Source of the DNA: Desulforegula conservatrix Mb1Pa
GTDB lineage: Bacteria > Desulfobacterota > Desulfobacteria > Desulfobacterales > Desulforegulaceae
Reading direction: 5' to 3'
NCBI RefSeq assembly: GCF_000426225.1
Contig: NZ_AUEY01000018.1
Location: 1 to 63,289 of the forward strand
Length of the DNA: 63,289 nt
Positions 34,423-43,054 of this stretch are shown piece after piece (the first letter of the stretch is position 1; each line of letters begins with the position of its first letter). A program made the translations under genes and the position numbers. The notes beneath the pieces were generated by a model. That model made no database searches. It worked only from the letters and a program-made list of their open reading frames with translations, and was not told the origin of the DNA.

Positions 34423-35589
34423 TCAATATAAATGGAATAATGATGCTTTGTTGATATAGTTCTTAAGTCGAGGTTGCCATGATTTGATAATGGCATCGAT
34501 ATCCTCAAGATTTTCTATGCTTTTTCTTAGGTTAATATCACCAAGTATTAAATCTATGGCAAGCTTTTCAAATTCATATTCATAGGCTTCGATTTTCCAA
34601 TGAAAAACGCCGGTATAGTTCCTTATGATTTCCTGGAGGAGCCGCAGTGAAGTCTCGTAGGAATCGTAATTCATGTGATCAGTCACATGGATAAAGAATC
34701 CCCAGCAAAGCTGGCCTGCCCATTTATTTGAGGTTGGTTCAAAACCAACCTCCCGGAGAACGATTCCTGCTCTTTTGTCTTTGGGCAAACCTGAAATGAT
34801 TGCACCTGTTTCAATAAAAGGAGCTCCGAATTGCTCAAAAGGTGAAGTTGTACCACGTCCTTCCGAAACGTTCGTTCCTTCCCATATTACCTGGCCTGGA
34901 TAAACAAGTGCAGAATGGGGGGTTGGCAAATTCGGCGAAGGAGGAACCCATGGAAGTCCTGTATCCGAATATATCATCCCTCTTTTCCAGCCTTCCATTT
35001 TTATGACTTCAAGCTCACACCCTATCCCGAATTCTTTGTTTATAAAGTATGCAAGCTCGCCGACTGTCAGACCATGGCGCATTGGTATCGGGTATCTGCC
35101 GACAAAAGAAGAGTACTCGGTGTCAAGACAATTGCCTTCAACCTTTATCCCTCCCACAGGATTTGGTCTGTCAAGAATTATTACTTTCTTTCCGAACTCC
35201 CTCGCAGCTTCCATGCAATATGAGATAGTGTATATAAATGTATATACTCTGGTTCCCACATCAAGCAGATCCACAATCAATACGTCTATGAATTCCATCA
35301 TCCGCTCTGTCGGCTTCCTGGTTTCACCATAGAGACTAAATACAGGAATACCGAAATCATGCAGAGTCGTATCACCTGATTCGATCATATTGTCCTGTTT
35401 TTCCGCAAAAAAACCGTGCTGGGGAGAAAATATTGCCTTAAGCTGACCAGGGAATCTTTCATTGACGAGATATCTTGCATGTATAAAATTTTCATCAACG
35501 GATGCGGGGTTGCACAGGAGCCCAAGTCTCTTTCCTTCAATCCAGGGATGGCCTCCTTCAATAAACTTATTCAGTCCGGTCTTTATCAT
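34423..35589 (-). CDS. DUF1343 / NamZ-type exo-beta-N-acetylmuramidase
   Basis: A 388-residue protein from ATG 35589. The DUF1343 hallmarks are LLCNPASVDENF, FSPQHGFFAEKQDN, VDLLDVGTRVYTFIYT, LDRPNPVGG and VSEGRGTTSPFEQFGAPF. Family members such as Bacillus NamZ release MurNAc from the non-reducing end of peptidoglycan fragments. No signal peptide is seen, so it may act inside the cell on imported fragments. It is coupled to rnhA. Its product would be a substrate for the MurU-AmgK fusion encoded about 5 kb away. Confidence 0.85.
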   Translation of the reverse strand: MIKTGLNKFIEGGHPWIEGKRLGLLCNPASVDENFIHARYLVNERFPGQLKAIFSPQHGFFAEKQDNMIESGDTTLHDFGIPVFSLYGETRKPTERMMEFIDVLIVDLLDVGTRVYTFIYTISYCMEAAREFGKKVIILDRPNPVGGIKVEGNCLDTEYSSFVGRYPIPMRHGLTVGELAYFINKEFGIGCELEVIKMEGWKRGMIYSDTGLPWVPPSPNLPTPHSALVYPGQVIWEGTNVSEGRGTTSPFEQFGAPFIETGAIISGLPKDKRAGIVLREVGFEPTSNKWAGQLCWGFFIHVTDHMNYDSYETSLRLLQEIIRNYTGVFHWKIEAYEYEFEKLAIDLILGDINLRKSIENLEDIDAIIKSWQPRLKNYINKASLFHLY

Positions 35590-35612
35590 GATAAGTAAGT
35601 TCCCGGTTAAAA

Positions 35613-35748
35613 TTGATGGACTCAAAAAAAGTCAAAAAATGGCTTCAGCGTCATCTAATACATGATCCGGCATCCAGTATTTTTCATATATTTCCGGATT
35701 CCGGCCTTCGCAGGAGTGACGGATTGGGACTTTTTGCGACTTTGTCAA
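35613..35748 (-). repeat. Dispersed repeat family 1, copy 4
   Basis: Reverse orientation: TTGATGGACTCAAAAAAAGTC at one end and GGGACTTTTTGCGACTTTGTC at the other, with GATCCGGCATCCAG and GGATTCCGGCCTTCGCAGGA inner arms. It lies upstream of the NamZ-type gene. Confidence 0.8.
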
Positions 35749-35879
35749 AATCGAATCTGTTCAGTTCATTTTAACAAATTACTATATATACTCTTTTGAA
35801 TTCTTTTATGGGATAATGAAAGCATTCAAAATCATTAAAGGGTGTGGCTAAAAACGATACAACTCTTTGCAAAAAGTAT

Positions 35880-36953
35880 TCAATGAGCAGATTTTTTTTC
35901 CTCGCTCCCGCCTTCCTTCTTGGTCTTTTCCTCTTTTTCACCTTCAGTCTTTGCAGGCTCCGGTGCATATTGACCAATAAACTGATCAATGCTGTCTTTG
36001 CTTGAGGTAATGATTGCGTCAGAAATCACAACGCCAAGGAGCTCGCCATAAAAATATGGCGCAATCTTTTTCTCTATGCCAGACTTAAGCCCCTTGATCT
36101 TATCATAATTACGCACGTCACGATATTGAAGTTCTCCAAGGTGCATAATTACGGCATCTTTAATTTCAGGATGGATAAACTGATATTTATACGGCTCCGC
36201 ACGTCCTTCTTTCTTCTCATCCTCTTTGCCCTTCTCTTTTTTGGGATCTACGGGCGGCTGTTTAAAATGATAATCTATTTTGATGCACAGATATCTTTCT
36301 TTCCCATACTGGAGTTTCTGGAGAAGATTTATCACCATAGGATCGCCTTCAATCACAAGAGGCTTGTCCTCTTTTGCTTCAGAGGTTTTTTCACCTTCTT
36401 TTTCTTCCTTGATTCTTTCCCATTCTGACGGACTTCCATCTTTGCCTTTGAGCTTTAACAGATCAGGGGTAAGTTCCATGATCTCAAAATCGAATTTGTC
36501 ACCTTTTTTCCAATCAAGCCCTGCAATATCTCTGTCGGCACTGATCATAAGAGTCTTATCTTTTATATCCCAGAGGCCGAAAGATTCCTCATCCGGTTTC
36601 TTTTCTTCTTTTGACTCTTTGCCCTCACCAGTTTTACTTTCTGATTCTTTTTCCTTAGAGTCTTTCTCACCTTCTTTAGGAACTTCTTTTTTTTCGGAAA
36701 CTTCCTTTGGGCTATCCTTCTTTACCTGGTCACCCTCACTTTTTTCGCTGTGCTCCTGATAAGGCACATCAGATTTAAGCTTCCAGGTGCCATTGGCATT
36801 AAGAACAACAACTGCATCAACATCTTTCACTATCCATTCTCCAATAAGAAGCTCCTGGGTCGATGGGCCTCCGCATGAATAGAACAGCAGCAGTATTGAA
36901 ACCGAAAACAGACAATACAGAGTCTTGAATGGGTTGGCAGTTCCGTTATTCAT
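35880..36953 (-). CDS. Predicted lipoprotein with Lys/Glu-rich linker, unknown function
   Basis: A 357-residue protein from ATG 36953: a hydrophobic signal (CLFSVSILLLFYSCGG) has its lipobox Cys near position 27. After an N-terminal small-domain segment (LLIGEWIVKDVDAVVVLNANGTWKL, a lipocalin-like strand pair) comes about 70 residues of Lys/Glu/Ser repeats. Another strand pair (LWDIKDKTLMIS, WKKGDKFDFEIMEL) and a C-terminal alpha/beta region follow. The ends are again KE-rich. The start overlaps the stop of the upstream 52-aa gene, so the two are translationally coupled. Probably membrane-anchored; no family can be named. Confidence 0.7.
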   Translation of the reverse strand: MNNGTANPFKTLYCLFSVSILLLFYSCGGPSTQELLIGEWIVKDVDAVVVLNANGTWKLKSDVPYQEHSEKSEGDQVKKDSPKEVSEKKEVPKEGEKDSKEKESESKTGEGKESKEEKKPDEESFGLWDIKDKTLMISADRDIAGLDWKKGDKFDFEIMELTPDLLKLKGKDGSPSEWERIKEEKEGEKTSEAKEDKPLVIEGDPMVINLLQKLQYGKERYLCIKIDYHFKQPPVDPKKEKGKEDEKKEGRAEPYKYQFIHPEIKDAVIMHLGELQYRDVRNYDKIKGLKSGIEKKIAPYFYGELLGVVISDAIITSSKDSIDQFIGQYAPEPAKTEGEKEEKTKKEGGSEEKKSAH

Positions 36954-37104
36954 TTTTTTTATGACATTCGCAGTTGTTATCATCGCAATCCGTACATTCA
37001 AAGGTTTCATTTTCATGCGTGGACGAATGTCTTCTGCTTCGGGCAATAGCTCTGGCTGCACCGATTATTGTACCAACAAGAAAAAACCAGATAATATATT
37101 TCAT
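36946..37104 (-). CDS. 52-aa membrane peptide with Cys-rich acidic tail
   Basis: Starts MKYIIWFFLVGTIIGAARAI, a single membrane helix, followed by a basic stop-transfer (ARSRRH). A tail with ECTDCDD and CECH could bind a metal. Its ATG overlaps the stop of the upstream zinc-ribbon gene (TAATG), and its own stop overlaps the start of the lipoprotein gene. AGGAAGA precedes it. The length and frame were read directly from the sequence. No homologue is recognised. Confidence 0.65.
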   Translation of the reverse strand: MKYIIWFFLVGTIIGAARAIARSRRHSSTHENETFECTDCDDNNCECHKKNE

Positions 37105-37451
37105 TAACTCTTCCTATTTCTTATCTTCATCGCTTCGGTCCTCAAATCAAGGACATTGTCGCTAACCCGGGACAAATCAGTTAGCCTTTCTTTTATGCCA
37201 TGACAATGGCAGAAAATCCAGCGTCCACCACAACAGGGACATATCTCCAATCCACATCCCACATGATGATACCCTCCAGGTTTTACGCCGCACAAAGGGC
37301 ACCGCATTTTGGTTTCTTCAGAATTGAAAGGGGTGGGTTTCTTTGAACTATATTTTACGGGAGAATACACACTGCCCTGGATTCTGACCTGGTAATCCGT
37401 GCATGTTTCAGCACCGCTTTTCAGTTTTCCGCAGAGACTGCACATCTCCAT
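37104..37451 (-). CDS. Zinc-ribbon protein, unknown function
   Basis: A 115-residue protein with three Cys pairs or clusters: CSLC at the N-terminus, CPLC in the middle, and a dense CPCCGGRWIFCHCHG segment near residue 75. Spacing suggests two or more zinc ribbons. The C-terminal 30 residues are helical and basic. It is the first gene of a three-gene overlapping unit with the 52-aa peptide and the lipoprotein. The role is unknown. Confidence 0.7.
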   Translation of the reverse strand: MEMCSLCGKLKSGAETCTDYQVRIQGSVYSPVKYSSKKPTPFNSEETKMRCPLCGVKPGGYHHVGCGLEICPCCGGRWIFCHCHGIKERLTDLSRVSDNVLDLRTEAMKIRNRKS

Positions 37452-37592
37452 TTCCCATAGTCCTCTTTAGCTGTTATTGACTTAAAACAATAACCCAATA
37501 ATCCAAATAACTCAAGAAACCAATATAGCTTGAAATTAACCTATAAAATGGTTTAAACAGTTTCACATATTTATAAACCAAGGGAGAAATAT

Positions 37593-38423
37593 ATGAAAAC
37601 TTTAAAAGACTTATCAATATTAGCTATTTTGATGATAGCAGTTCTTGCCTTTTCTTATTTCATGGCCGTTGTTTTTTCAAAAAAGCCGGTCACAAACACG
37701 GCAGGAATGAATTTTGTAAAAATCAAATCTGGCTATTTCCAGATGGGCAGTCCTGAAAACGAAGAAGGACGTTACAATAGAGAGAACCAGCACTGGGTAA
37801 CAATAACAAAAGATTTTTACATCCAGACAACCGAGGTGACACAGGCACAATGGACTTCTGTCATGGGCACCAAGCCATGGGAAGGAAAAACAAATGTAAA
37901 GTCTGGTGATAATTTCCCTGCGACTTTTGTCTCATGGGATGACTGCAAGGAATTTATCAAAAAACTGAACGAACTTGAAAAAACAGATAAATACAGATTG
38001 CCGACTGAGGCAGAATGGGAATATGCCTGCAAAGGAGGCTCAAAAGGTGCGTACGGATTTTTGGGAACTGCCCAGGATCTTGATAAATATGCGTGGTTCA
38101 ATGAAAATACTGTAAAAATAAATGAAAACTTCCCACATGAAACAGGATTGAAAAGACCAAATAAAAACGGACTTTATGATATGCATGGGAATGTATGGGA
38201 ATGGTGCGAAGACTGGTATACTGAGGATCTCGGCAAAGATGATGTAAAAGACCCCAAGGGGCCGTCTGAAGGCAAAGGCAAGGTTTTTAAGGGCGGTGGC
38301 TACGTTTTCAGCGCAAGGGACTGCAGGTCTGCAAATCGTTATTTTAATATGAATGTATTCAAGGATTTTGTTCTTGGGTTCAGGGTAGTAATGTCTGAAG
38401 AAAGCAAACCCAAAGAAGACTGA
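37593..38423 (+). CDS. SUMF1/FGE-sulfatase domain protein, membrane-anchored
   Basis: A 276-residue protein. An N-terminal hydrophobic segment (about 8 to 28) is a signal anchor. The rest is the formylglycine-generating-enzyme fold: MNFVKIKSGYFQMGSPENEE, TTEVTQAQW, RLPTEAEWEYACKGG, LYDMHGNVWEWCEDWY, KVFKGGGYVFSARDCRSANR, and GFRVV. Many members are not oxidases but binding or scaffold domains, and I cannot see the full active Cys pair of true FGE. It acts outside the cytoplasm. Divergent from the zinc-ribbon operon. Confidence 0.85.
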   Translation: MKTLKDLSILAILMIAVLAFSYFMAVVFSKKPVTNTAGMNFVKIKSGYFQMGSPENEEGRYNRENQHWVTITKDFYIQTTEVTQAQWTSVMGTKPWEGKTNVKSGDNFPATFVSWDDCKEFIKKLNELEKTDKYRLPTEAEWEYACKGGSKGAYGFLGTAQDLDKYAWFNENTVKINENFPHETGLKRPNKNGLYDMHGNVWEWCEDWYTEDLGKDDVKDPKGPSEGKGKVFKGGGYVFSARDCRSANRYFNMNVFKDFVLGFRVVMSEESKPKED

Positions 38424-38447
38424 TTCAAAAATTCATATATCAAATAT

Positions 38448-38581
38448 GACAAAGTTGCAAAAAGTCAGATTACCGTCATTCCGGAGCAGGCCGGAATCCA
38501 GAAGTATCTGAGAATACAAAGATGCCGGGTCAAGTATAGAAGACGCTAAAACACTTTTCTGACTTTTTGACAGACCATCAA
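38448..38581 (+). repeat. Dispersed repeat family 1, copy 5
   Basis: GACAAAGTTGCAAAAAGTCA and GACTTTTTGACAGACCATCAA ends; inner arm GTCATTCCGGAGCAGGCCGG is intact and the second arm is damaged. It follows the SUMF1 gene in forward orientation. Confidence 0.8.
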
Positions 38582-38679
38582 GGATTCATATATCAAATAT
38601 TATGAAACCGTAAATACCTCTTCCGACCTTATCTCAGGGCGATGCAATCCTTAAAATCAGATAAATATTAACAAATAAA

Positions 38680-38706
38680 AAGGCTCCGGATTTGATCCGG
38701 AGCCTT
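38680..38706 (-). terminator. Intrinsic terminator of the secreted DUF2135-like gene
   Basis: Perfect 11-bp stem AAGGCTCCGGA/TCCGGAGCCTT, 5-nt loop, followed by TTTTTATTTG on the minus strand, 29 nt after the gene's stop codon. Confidence 0.9.
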
Positions 38707-38734
38707 AAAAATTTAATGAGAAAATTACTGATTT

Positions 38735-40018
38735 TTATTTTGCAGGCATACTCATGAACAGCTGATAAACTTCAGGAATGAAAGACGGAAGCTTTACGCC
38801 ATTTCTGAACACCGTCGTATCATATGAAGAATAGCCTGTTGATGAGTAGGTGTTAACAGGATTGATTGTATAACTTCCATCAGCTCCTAAAGTCATTTCA
38901 AAAACTGACCAGACATAATTATCACCAACACTGGCATCTGTTGTAGTAGGCGCGCTGAAACTTCTTATCAACTGAGATCCTTTGTATACCTGAACAACCG
39001 CGCCACTTGTCGGGATGTTATTTGACCCTGAATAGTGATGAACATAGTACCTGTAAGTACCAGCGACATATGAGCTGCCGGACTTGTTGACTGAGACTGT
39101 TTCTGGTCCGTAACTTGTTACATCGTCAACATCAAGCCAGCAAGGTATGGTCGTGTCAGATGCAGCACCAGAGCCATTATTGTTTGTATTGGAATAATAT
39201 ACATGGAAGCGGTCAGTAGAGCCGTCTGATTTAGGCCCTGTAATGTGTGAGTCAAGATCCGAAGGATTTTCACCCCAAGTAAGAATAACTCTTATGTCAC
39301 CGCTTGCCACTCCTGCATCTCCTGACGGAAGAAGGGCAAGACCCTGGGTCTGTACTTGACCACAGGCAAGCCTTACCTGAAGAGACTGGGTGATATATCC
39401 TGGAGCACTTGCCTGAACAACAACATCCTGATCCGTCGGAAGATTGATCAATGAAGCGGAACCGCTTGAATTTGTGGTATTTGTCTGGCCAAGTGCTGTT
39501 ACTGTGGCGCCGGGTACTACGTCACCGTTAAGAGCATTTGTAACTGTCATGTTAAGACCGGTTGCCTGGAATGGACAGGTTCCTGTTCCGCCAGAGTTCT
39601 CCTGGACAGCGACTGAAGTACCAATAATATTTCTCACAGCCGGGAAAGCCTCTGTAGGCATAACATCTCCTACCACGATGTAATAGCCGGGTGTGTCAAA
39701 AGTATATCTAACCGTATTGCTTGGTGTGAATGTGACGACCTGGGTACCAGTCATCATATTAACCCAGTTGTTATATGCATCATAAGACGCTGAACCATAA
39801 TCCGGGATATAAGTAAAAAAATAAAAGAGTGAGCCACTGCAGCTTGATACTGCATCCAGAGTAAAATCAATTGGCACGCCAGCTTTTGGCATTGTGGTGT
39901 AATTCATTTGCAAAGATTTAGGAGTTACAACGCAATCTGTGGCCATCGCAAATCCTGGCACAAACGCTAACAAAAAAACAACGGACAGCAAAATACTTCT
40001 TAAAAATCTCTTTTCCAT
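38735..40018 (-). CDS. Secreted multidomain protein with DUF2135-like domain
   Basis: A 427-residue protein with a Sec signal (about 1 to 26, ending PGFAMA). It has a beta-domain, a carboxypeptidase-regulatory-like repeat (about 150 to 225: LNMTVTNALNGDVVPGATVT, PTDQDVVVQASAPGY), and a DUF2135/YfaP-like domain (about 235 to 375). That domain starts DIRVILTWGENPSDLDSHIT and includes YYVHHYSG. DUF2135 domains occur in secreted or periplasmic proteins of unknown function. The gene stands alone with its own terminator, and the region upstream carries a family 1 repeat. Confidence 0.78.
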   Translation of the reverse strand: MEKRFLRSILLSVVFLLAFVPGFAMATDCVVTPKSLQMNYTTMPKAGVPIDFTLDAVSSCSGSLFYFFTYIPDYGSASYDAYNNWVNMMTGTQVVTFTPSNTVRYTFDTPGYYIVVGDVMPTEAFPAVRNIIGTSVAVQENSGGTGTCPFQATGLNMTVTNALNGDVVPGATVTALGQTNTTNSSGSASLINLPTDQDVVVQASAPGYITQSLQVRLACGQVQTQGLALLPSGDAGVASGDIRVILTWGENPSDLDSHITGPKSDGSTDRFHVYYSNTNNNGSGAASDTTIPCWLDVDDVTSYGPETVSVNKSGSSYVAGTYRYYVHHYSGSNNIPTSGAVVQVYKGSQLIRSFSAPTTTDASVGDNYVWSVFEMTLGADGSYTINPVNTYSSTGYSSYDTTVFRNGVKLPSFIPEVYQLFMSMPAK

Positions 40019-40098
40019 ACTTCCCCCTTCAAATATACATGTTTAACTCAAAATATGACCGAAGCCTTCGGATCAAAGTTTCTTCAGTATGATAAATT

Positions 40099-40230
40099 TA
40101 ATGGTCTCGCAAAAAGTCAAAAAAGGCGTAGGCGCCATGCCGTAGTTGATCCGGCATCCTGAATTTCAGTTACCTCTGGATTCAGGCCTGCACAGTAATG
40201 AAGGTGTCGGACTTTTTGCTGCCTTGTCAA
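40099..40230 (-). repeat. Dispersed repeat family 1, copy 6
   Basis: Reverse orientation with ends TAATGGTCTCGCAAAAAGTC and GGACTTTTTGCTGCCTTGTC. The inner arms are partly eroded. Confidence 0.75.
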
Positions 40231-40345
40231 AGTTCAATAATAATTATTGAGCAAATCATTCACAGAATTCTTTAAATTAAATATATCTATATATTTAACT
40301 CTTTTCATGCGTTTTTTAAAGAGGATTTTTTATTATTTTAAGAGG

Positions 40346-40368
40346 ATAGACCTCTATCAGAGGTCTAT
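40346..40368. other. Perfect 10-bp inverted repeat in AT-rich gap
   Basis: ATAGACCTCT / AGAGGTCTAT with a 3-nt loop. It has no T-tract and no neighbouring gene within 140 bp; it could be an operator or a cruciform. The rest of 40231-40510 is AT-rich; a 65-codon frame there has no ribosome-binding site and is not called. Confidence 0.4.
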
Positions 40369-40510
40369 AAGAATCAGATTATTTTTTTTAACGATGCCTT
40401 GCGCTATTTTTTTGGTAATACAAATTCATAATTATTTAATTTAACTCTGTATAAGACAAAATAACTATGATAATATTTTTTTAAATTTGATTTAAAAAAG
40501 GTGTCAATTA

Positions 40511-41311
40511 ATGACGGATCATTATAACGAAGATAAACAAGACCTTGCTAAAAAGCATGACCGCAATATCATCCTTGTCATAGTCTTTATTCTTATTCTT
40601 GAAGGTCTGATTCTGATTTCGGCATTTAGTCAGTCAGGCAATAAAAAGTGTTTACAGATAATAGATAGCACTGATCAGGTTATATATGAGATAAATGGAG
40701 AACACCTTTCCGAATTTGACAAATATTATTTTGAAAATACTTTCGGCTCTTTGGAAACATATAAAAAAAAGCTGGTAACAAAAGACATCCCCTTTCCTTT
40801 CAGGGCCTGGCTTACTGCGGCTGCCGGGCTTCCTCTTTTTCTGATATTACTTTCTGCATTTGCCGTGAAAGCTTACAAATCGCTTTTTCACGCAACTGAA
40901 CCAAGCATCATGGAATCTTACGATGATATTTCGGGAAGCAAGGGACTGCCCGCTTACATGAAGATATTTGAACGCCTCGATATTTTTGCGATAGGCTTCA
41001 TACTGCTTCTATCGGTTTTCCTGTATTGGGTCATACCCAACCTATTTACTTACATTTCAAAAGCTACCCTTGATTTCATAATAAATTACAAATGGTTTTT
41101 CATCGTTATTTCAGTTTTTGGAGCTGGAACAATGCTATGGATAATCTACCTCAGATATCTTTTGGCGCGCAAAACCATTGAGGTTCAGAAGGAGATTGCG
41201 ATAAAGCAGATTGAGTTCAATGCAATTGACAAAAGACGGTTGATTGATCATGAAGATATCAAGAAAATAGAATCCATGAATGAATCTGCTGTTTTTGAAA
41301 TTAAAGACTGA
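40511..41311 (+). CDS. Membrane protein with cytoplasmic coiled tail, unknown function
   Basis: A 266-residue protein with AAGGTG upstream. It has a hydrophobic segment (about 20 to 40), a globular extracytoplasmic part (about 45 to 95, DSTDQVIYEINGEHLSEFDK), then three more segments (about 100 to 120, 150 to 175, 190 to 215). The C-terminal tail (about 220 to 266) is charged and helical. It lies 24 nt before the DHH-CBS gene on the same strand and is probably cotranscribed with it. No family is recognised. Confidence 0.7.
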   Translation: MTDHYNEDKQDLAKKHDRNIILVIVFILILEGLILISAFSQSGNKKCLQIIDSTDQVIYEINGEHLSEFDKYYFENTFGSLETYKKKLVTKDIPFPFRAWLTAAAGLPLFLILLSAFAVKAYKSLFHATEPSIMESYDDISGSKGLPAYMKIFERLDIFAIGFILLLSVFLYWVIPNLFTYISKATLDFIINYKWFFIVISVFGAGTMLWIIYLRYLLARKTIEVQKEIAIKQIEFNAIDKRRLIDHEDIKKIESMNESAVFEIKD

Positions 41312-41335
41312 TTTTTGCACCAAAAAAGGCTTTAA

Positions 41336-42640
41336 ATGGATATTATTACAACTCATAAGAATGTGGATTTTGATGCTCTTGCTTCGGTAATGGCGGCAAA
41401 GCTTATTTATCCTGATGCACTTCCTGTTCTTCCCAAAGCCATCAATCCAAATGTCAAGGGATTTCTGTCCATACACAAGGACATTTTTGATTCCTACTCA
41501 TTCTCCGAAATAGAAACCTCAGACATTAACAGACTGATAATTGTAGACACCAACAACTGGAGCAGGCTTGACGGCTCAACATCGCCTCTTAAGAATAAGC
41601 ACGATCTGGAAGTGATCATATGGGATCACCACGAACAAGGAGACATAAGGCCAGTAGTCTCATCCTGCCAGGAAGAAACAGGCGCCACCATCACACTGCT
41701 GATTAGAGAGCTTAAAAGAAAAAGGACTCTGATCACACCAATTCAGGCGACACTTTTTCTCCTTGGCTTATACGAAGATACCGGCAACCTGACTTTCCCC
41801 GCAACAACAGCGGAAGATGCCATGTCAGCAGCATACCTCCTTGAGAGAAAAGCAGATCTCAATATATTAAGCACTTTTCTGATGCAGGTTTACGGTGAGA
41901 AACAAAAAGAAATCCTTTTCGAAATGCTTAAAAACGCGGTAAGCACAAAAATCAATGGCCATTCCATAAGCTTTAACCGTGTAGAAGTATCAGGACATGT
42001 TGGAAATCTTTCGGCCGTTGTAAATATGTACAGAAATATTGTAAATGCTGACGCCGCAATCGGTGTCTTTGTTGAAGCCGAAAGAGACCGAGTCATGATC
42101 ATAGGAAGAAGCAAAAACGAGGATCTTAACATCGGAAAAATAATGAGGGTACTTGGCGGCGGTGGCCACCCTGCAGCAGGTTCTGCGCTCATGAAATCGG
42201 TCAACCCGGACACTGTTATCGAGACAATAACAGAGCTTATAAAGGGCGATCAACAGGGAAGCATTCTTGTCGGAGATATAATGTCCTTTCCGGTTTTTTC
42301 CATCCTTCAGGATTCGTCAATGGAAGATCTGTCTAAAATTCTTGTCGAAAAGGGATGCACTGGAATGCCGGTTGTAAATAGCGACGGCAACATGGTTGGG
42401 GTCGTATCAAAAAGAGACTTCAGAAAAGTCAAAAAGACCCAGCAGATGCAGTCTCCTGTAAAAGCATTCATGAGCCCAAATCTTGTAACCATAGCTCCTG
42501 AAAAAAGCGTAATGGAAGCAGCAAGGATAATGGTTAAATACGACATAGGAAGACTCCCTGTCTTGCAGGATGGCAAACTCATAGGAATAGTCTCAAGGTC
42601 AGATATGATGAATTATTTTTATGATATGCTCCCTGATTAA
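41336..42640 (+). CDS. DHH/DHHA1 phosphoesterase with tandem CBS domains
   Basis: A 434-residue protein. The DHH core shows TTHKNVDFDALASVMAA (metal ligands), IVDTNNW, the DHH-type triad in IIWDHHEQGD, and GLYEDTGNLTF. A DHHA1 domain closes with GGGGHPAAGSALMK (about 280 to 293). Two CBS domains follow (about 305 to 360 and 375 to 430). Related proteins hydrolyse short RNA, pAp or cyclic dinucleotides, and long forms carry a C-terminal nucleotidyltransferase (CCA/polyA). That domain is absent here. CBS domains may sense adenine nucleotides. The exact substrate is uncertain. Confidence 0.85.
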   Translation: MDIITTHKNVDFDALASVMAAKLIYPDALPVLPKAINPNVKGFLSIHKDIFDSYSFSEIETSDINRLIIVDTNNWSRLDGSTSPLKNKHDLEVIIWDHHEQGDIRPVVSSCQEETGATITLLIRELKRKRTLITPIQATLFLLGLYEDTGNLTFPATTAEDAMSAAYLLERKADLNILSTFLMQVYGEKQKEILFEMLKNAVSTKINGHSISFNRVEVSGHVGNLSAVVNMYRNIVNADAAIGVFVEAERDRVMIIGRSKNEDLNIGKIMRVLGGGGHPAAGSALMKSVNPDTVIETITELIKGDQQGSILVGDIMSFPVFSILQDSSMEDLSKILVEKGCTGMPVVNSDGNMVGVVSKRDFRKVKKTQQMQSPVKAFMSPNLVTIAPEKSVMEAARIMVKYDIGRLPVLQDGKLIGIVSRSDMMNYFYDMLPD

Positions 42641-42648
42641 ATATTTTT

Positions 42649-42684
42649 CTGTCGGCTGAATTCATAAATGATTTTGGCCGACAG
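42649..42684 (+). terminator. Inverted repeat after DHH-CBS gene
   Basis: CTGTCGGC pairs with GCCGACAG around a 20-nt loop, nine bases after the stop codon. The T-tract is missing, so it is a weak or factor-dependent terminator at best. Confidence 0.35.
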
Positions 42685-42724
42685 CTAATTCCAGATTTCA
42701 AATCAAAGATGCATTGATTCAAAA

Positions 42725-42852
42725 TTGATGGACTCGCAAAAAAATCGGGGTCATACCTGTTTTGATCTAATATCTTCTTATTCTCAGACAGTTATGTATT
42801 AAAGCCTGCGCCGGAATGACGAAAATCTAACTTTTTTTTGCAATTTTGTCAA
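42725..42852 (-). repeat. Dispersed repeat family 1, copy 7 (eroded)
   Basis: Ends TTGATGGACTCGCAAAAAAAT and AACTTTTTTTTGCAATTTTGTC; the inner arm GCCTGCGCCGGAATGACG is preserved on one side. The rest of the gap to 43054 is AT-rich, with no supportable gene. Confidence 0.7.
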
Positions 42853-43054
42853 AATTGAAATAAATATGTTCTGCTTTTTATCCTTTTTTCACCATCCTTC
42901 TAACCATTGTTCTTATGTAACCCGAAGTTTAATAACTGTGTCAGGTTTGGCAAATAAATAGCTCGTACAAAATAAATCAGGCTCTGTTTATTTTATGAAC
43001 GGGAATCGGATTATTTTGATAGTTCATCAAATTTTATTTGGGTCAGGAGGCAAT

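Noticed and set aside
40247-40444. 65-codon plus-strand open frame in an AT-rich gap
   Set aside because: No ribosome-binding site; hydrophobic and aromatic bias is what AT-rich DNA gives by chance, and a 10-bp palindrome runs through it.
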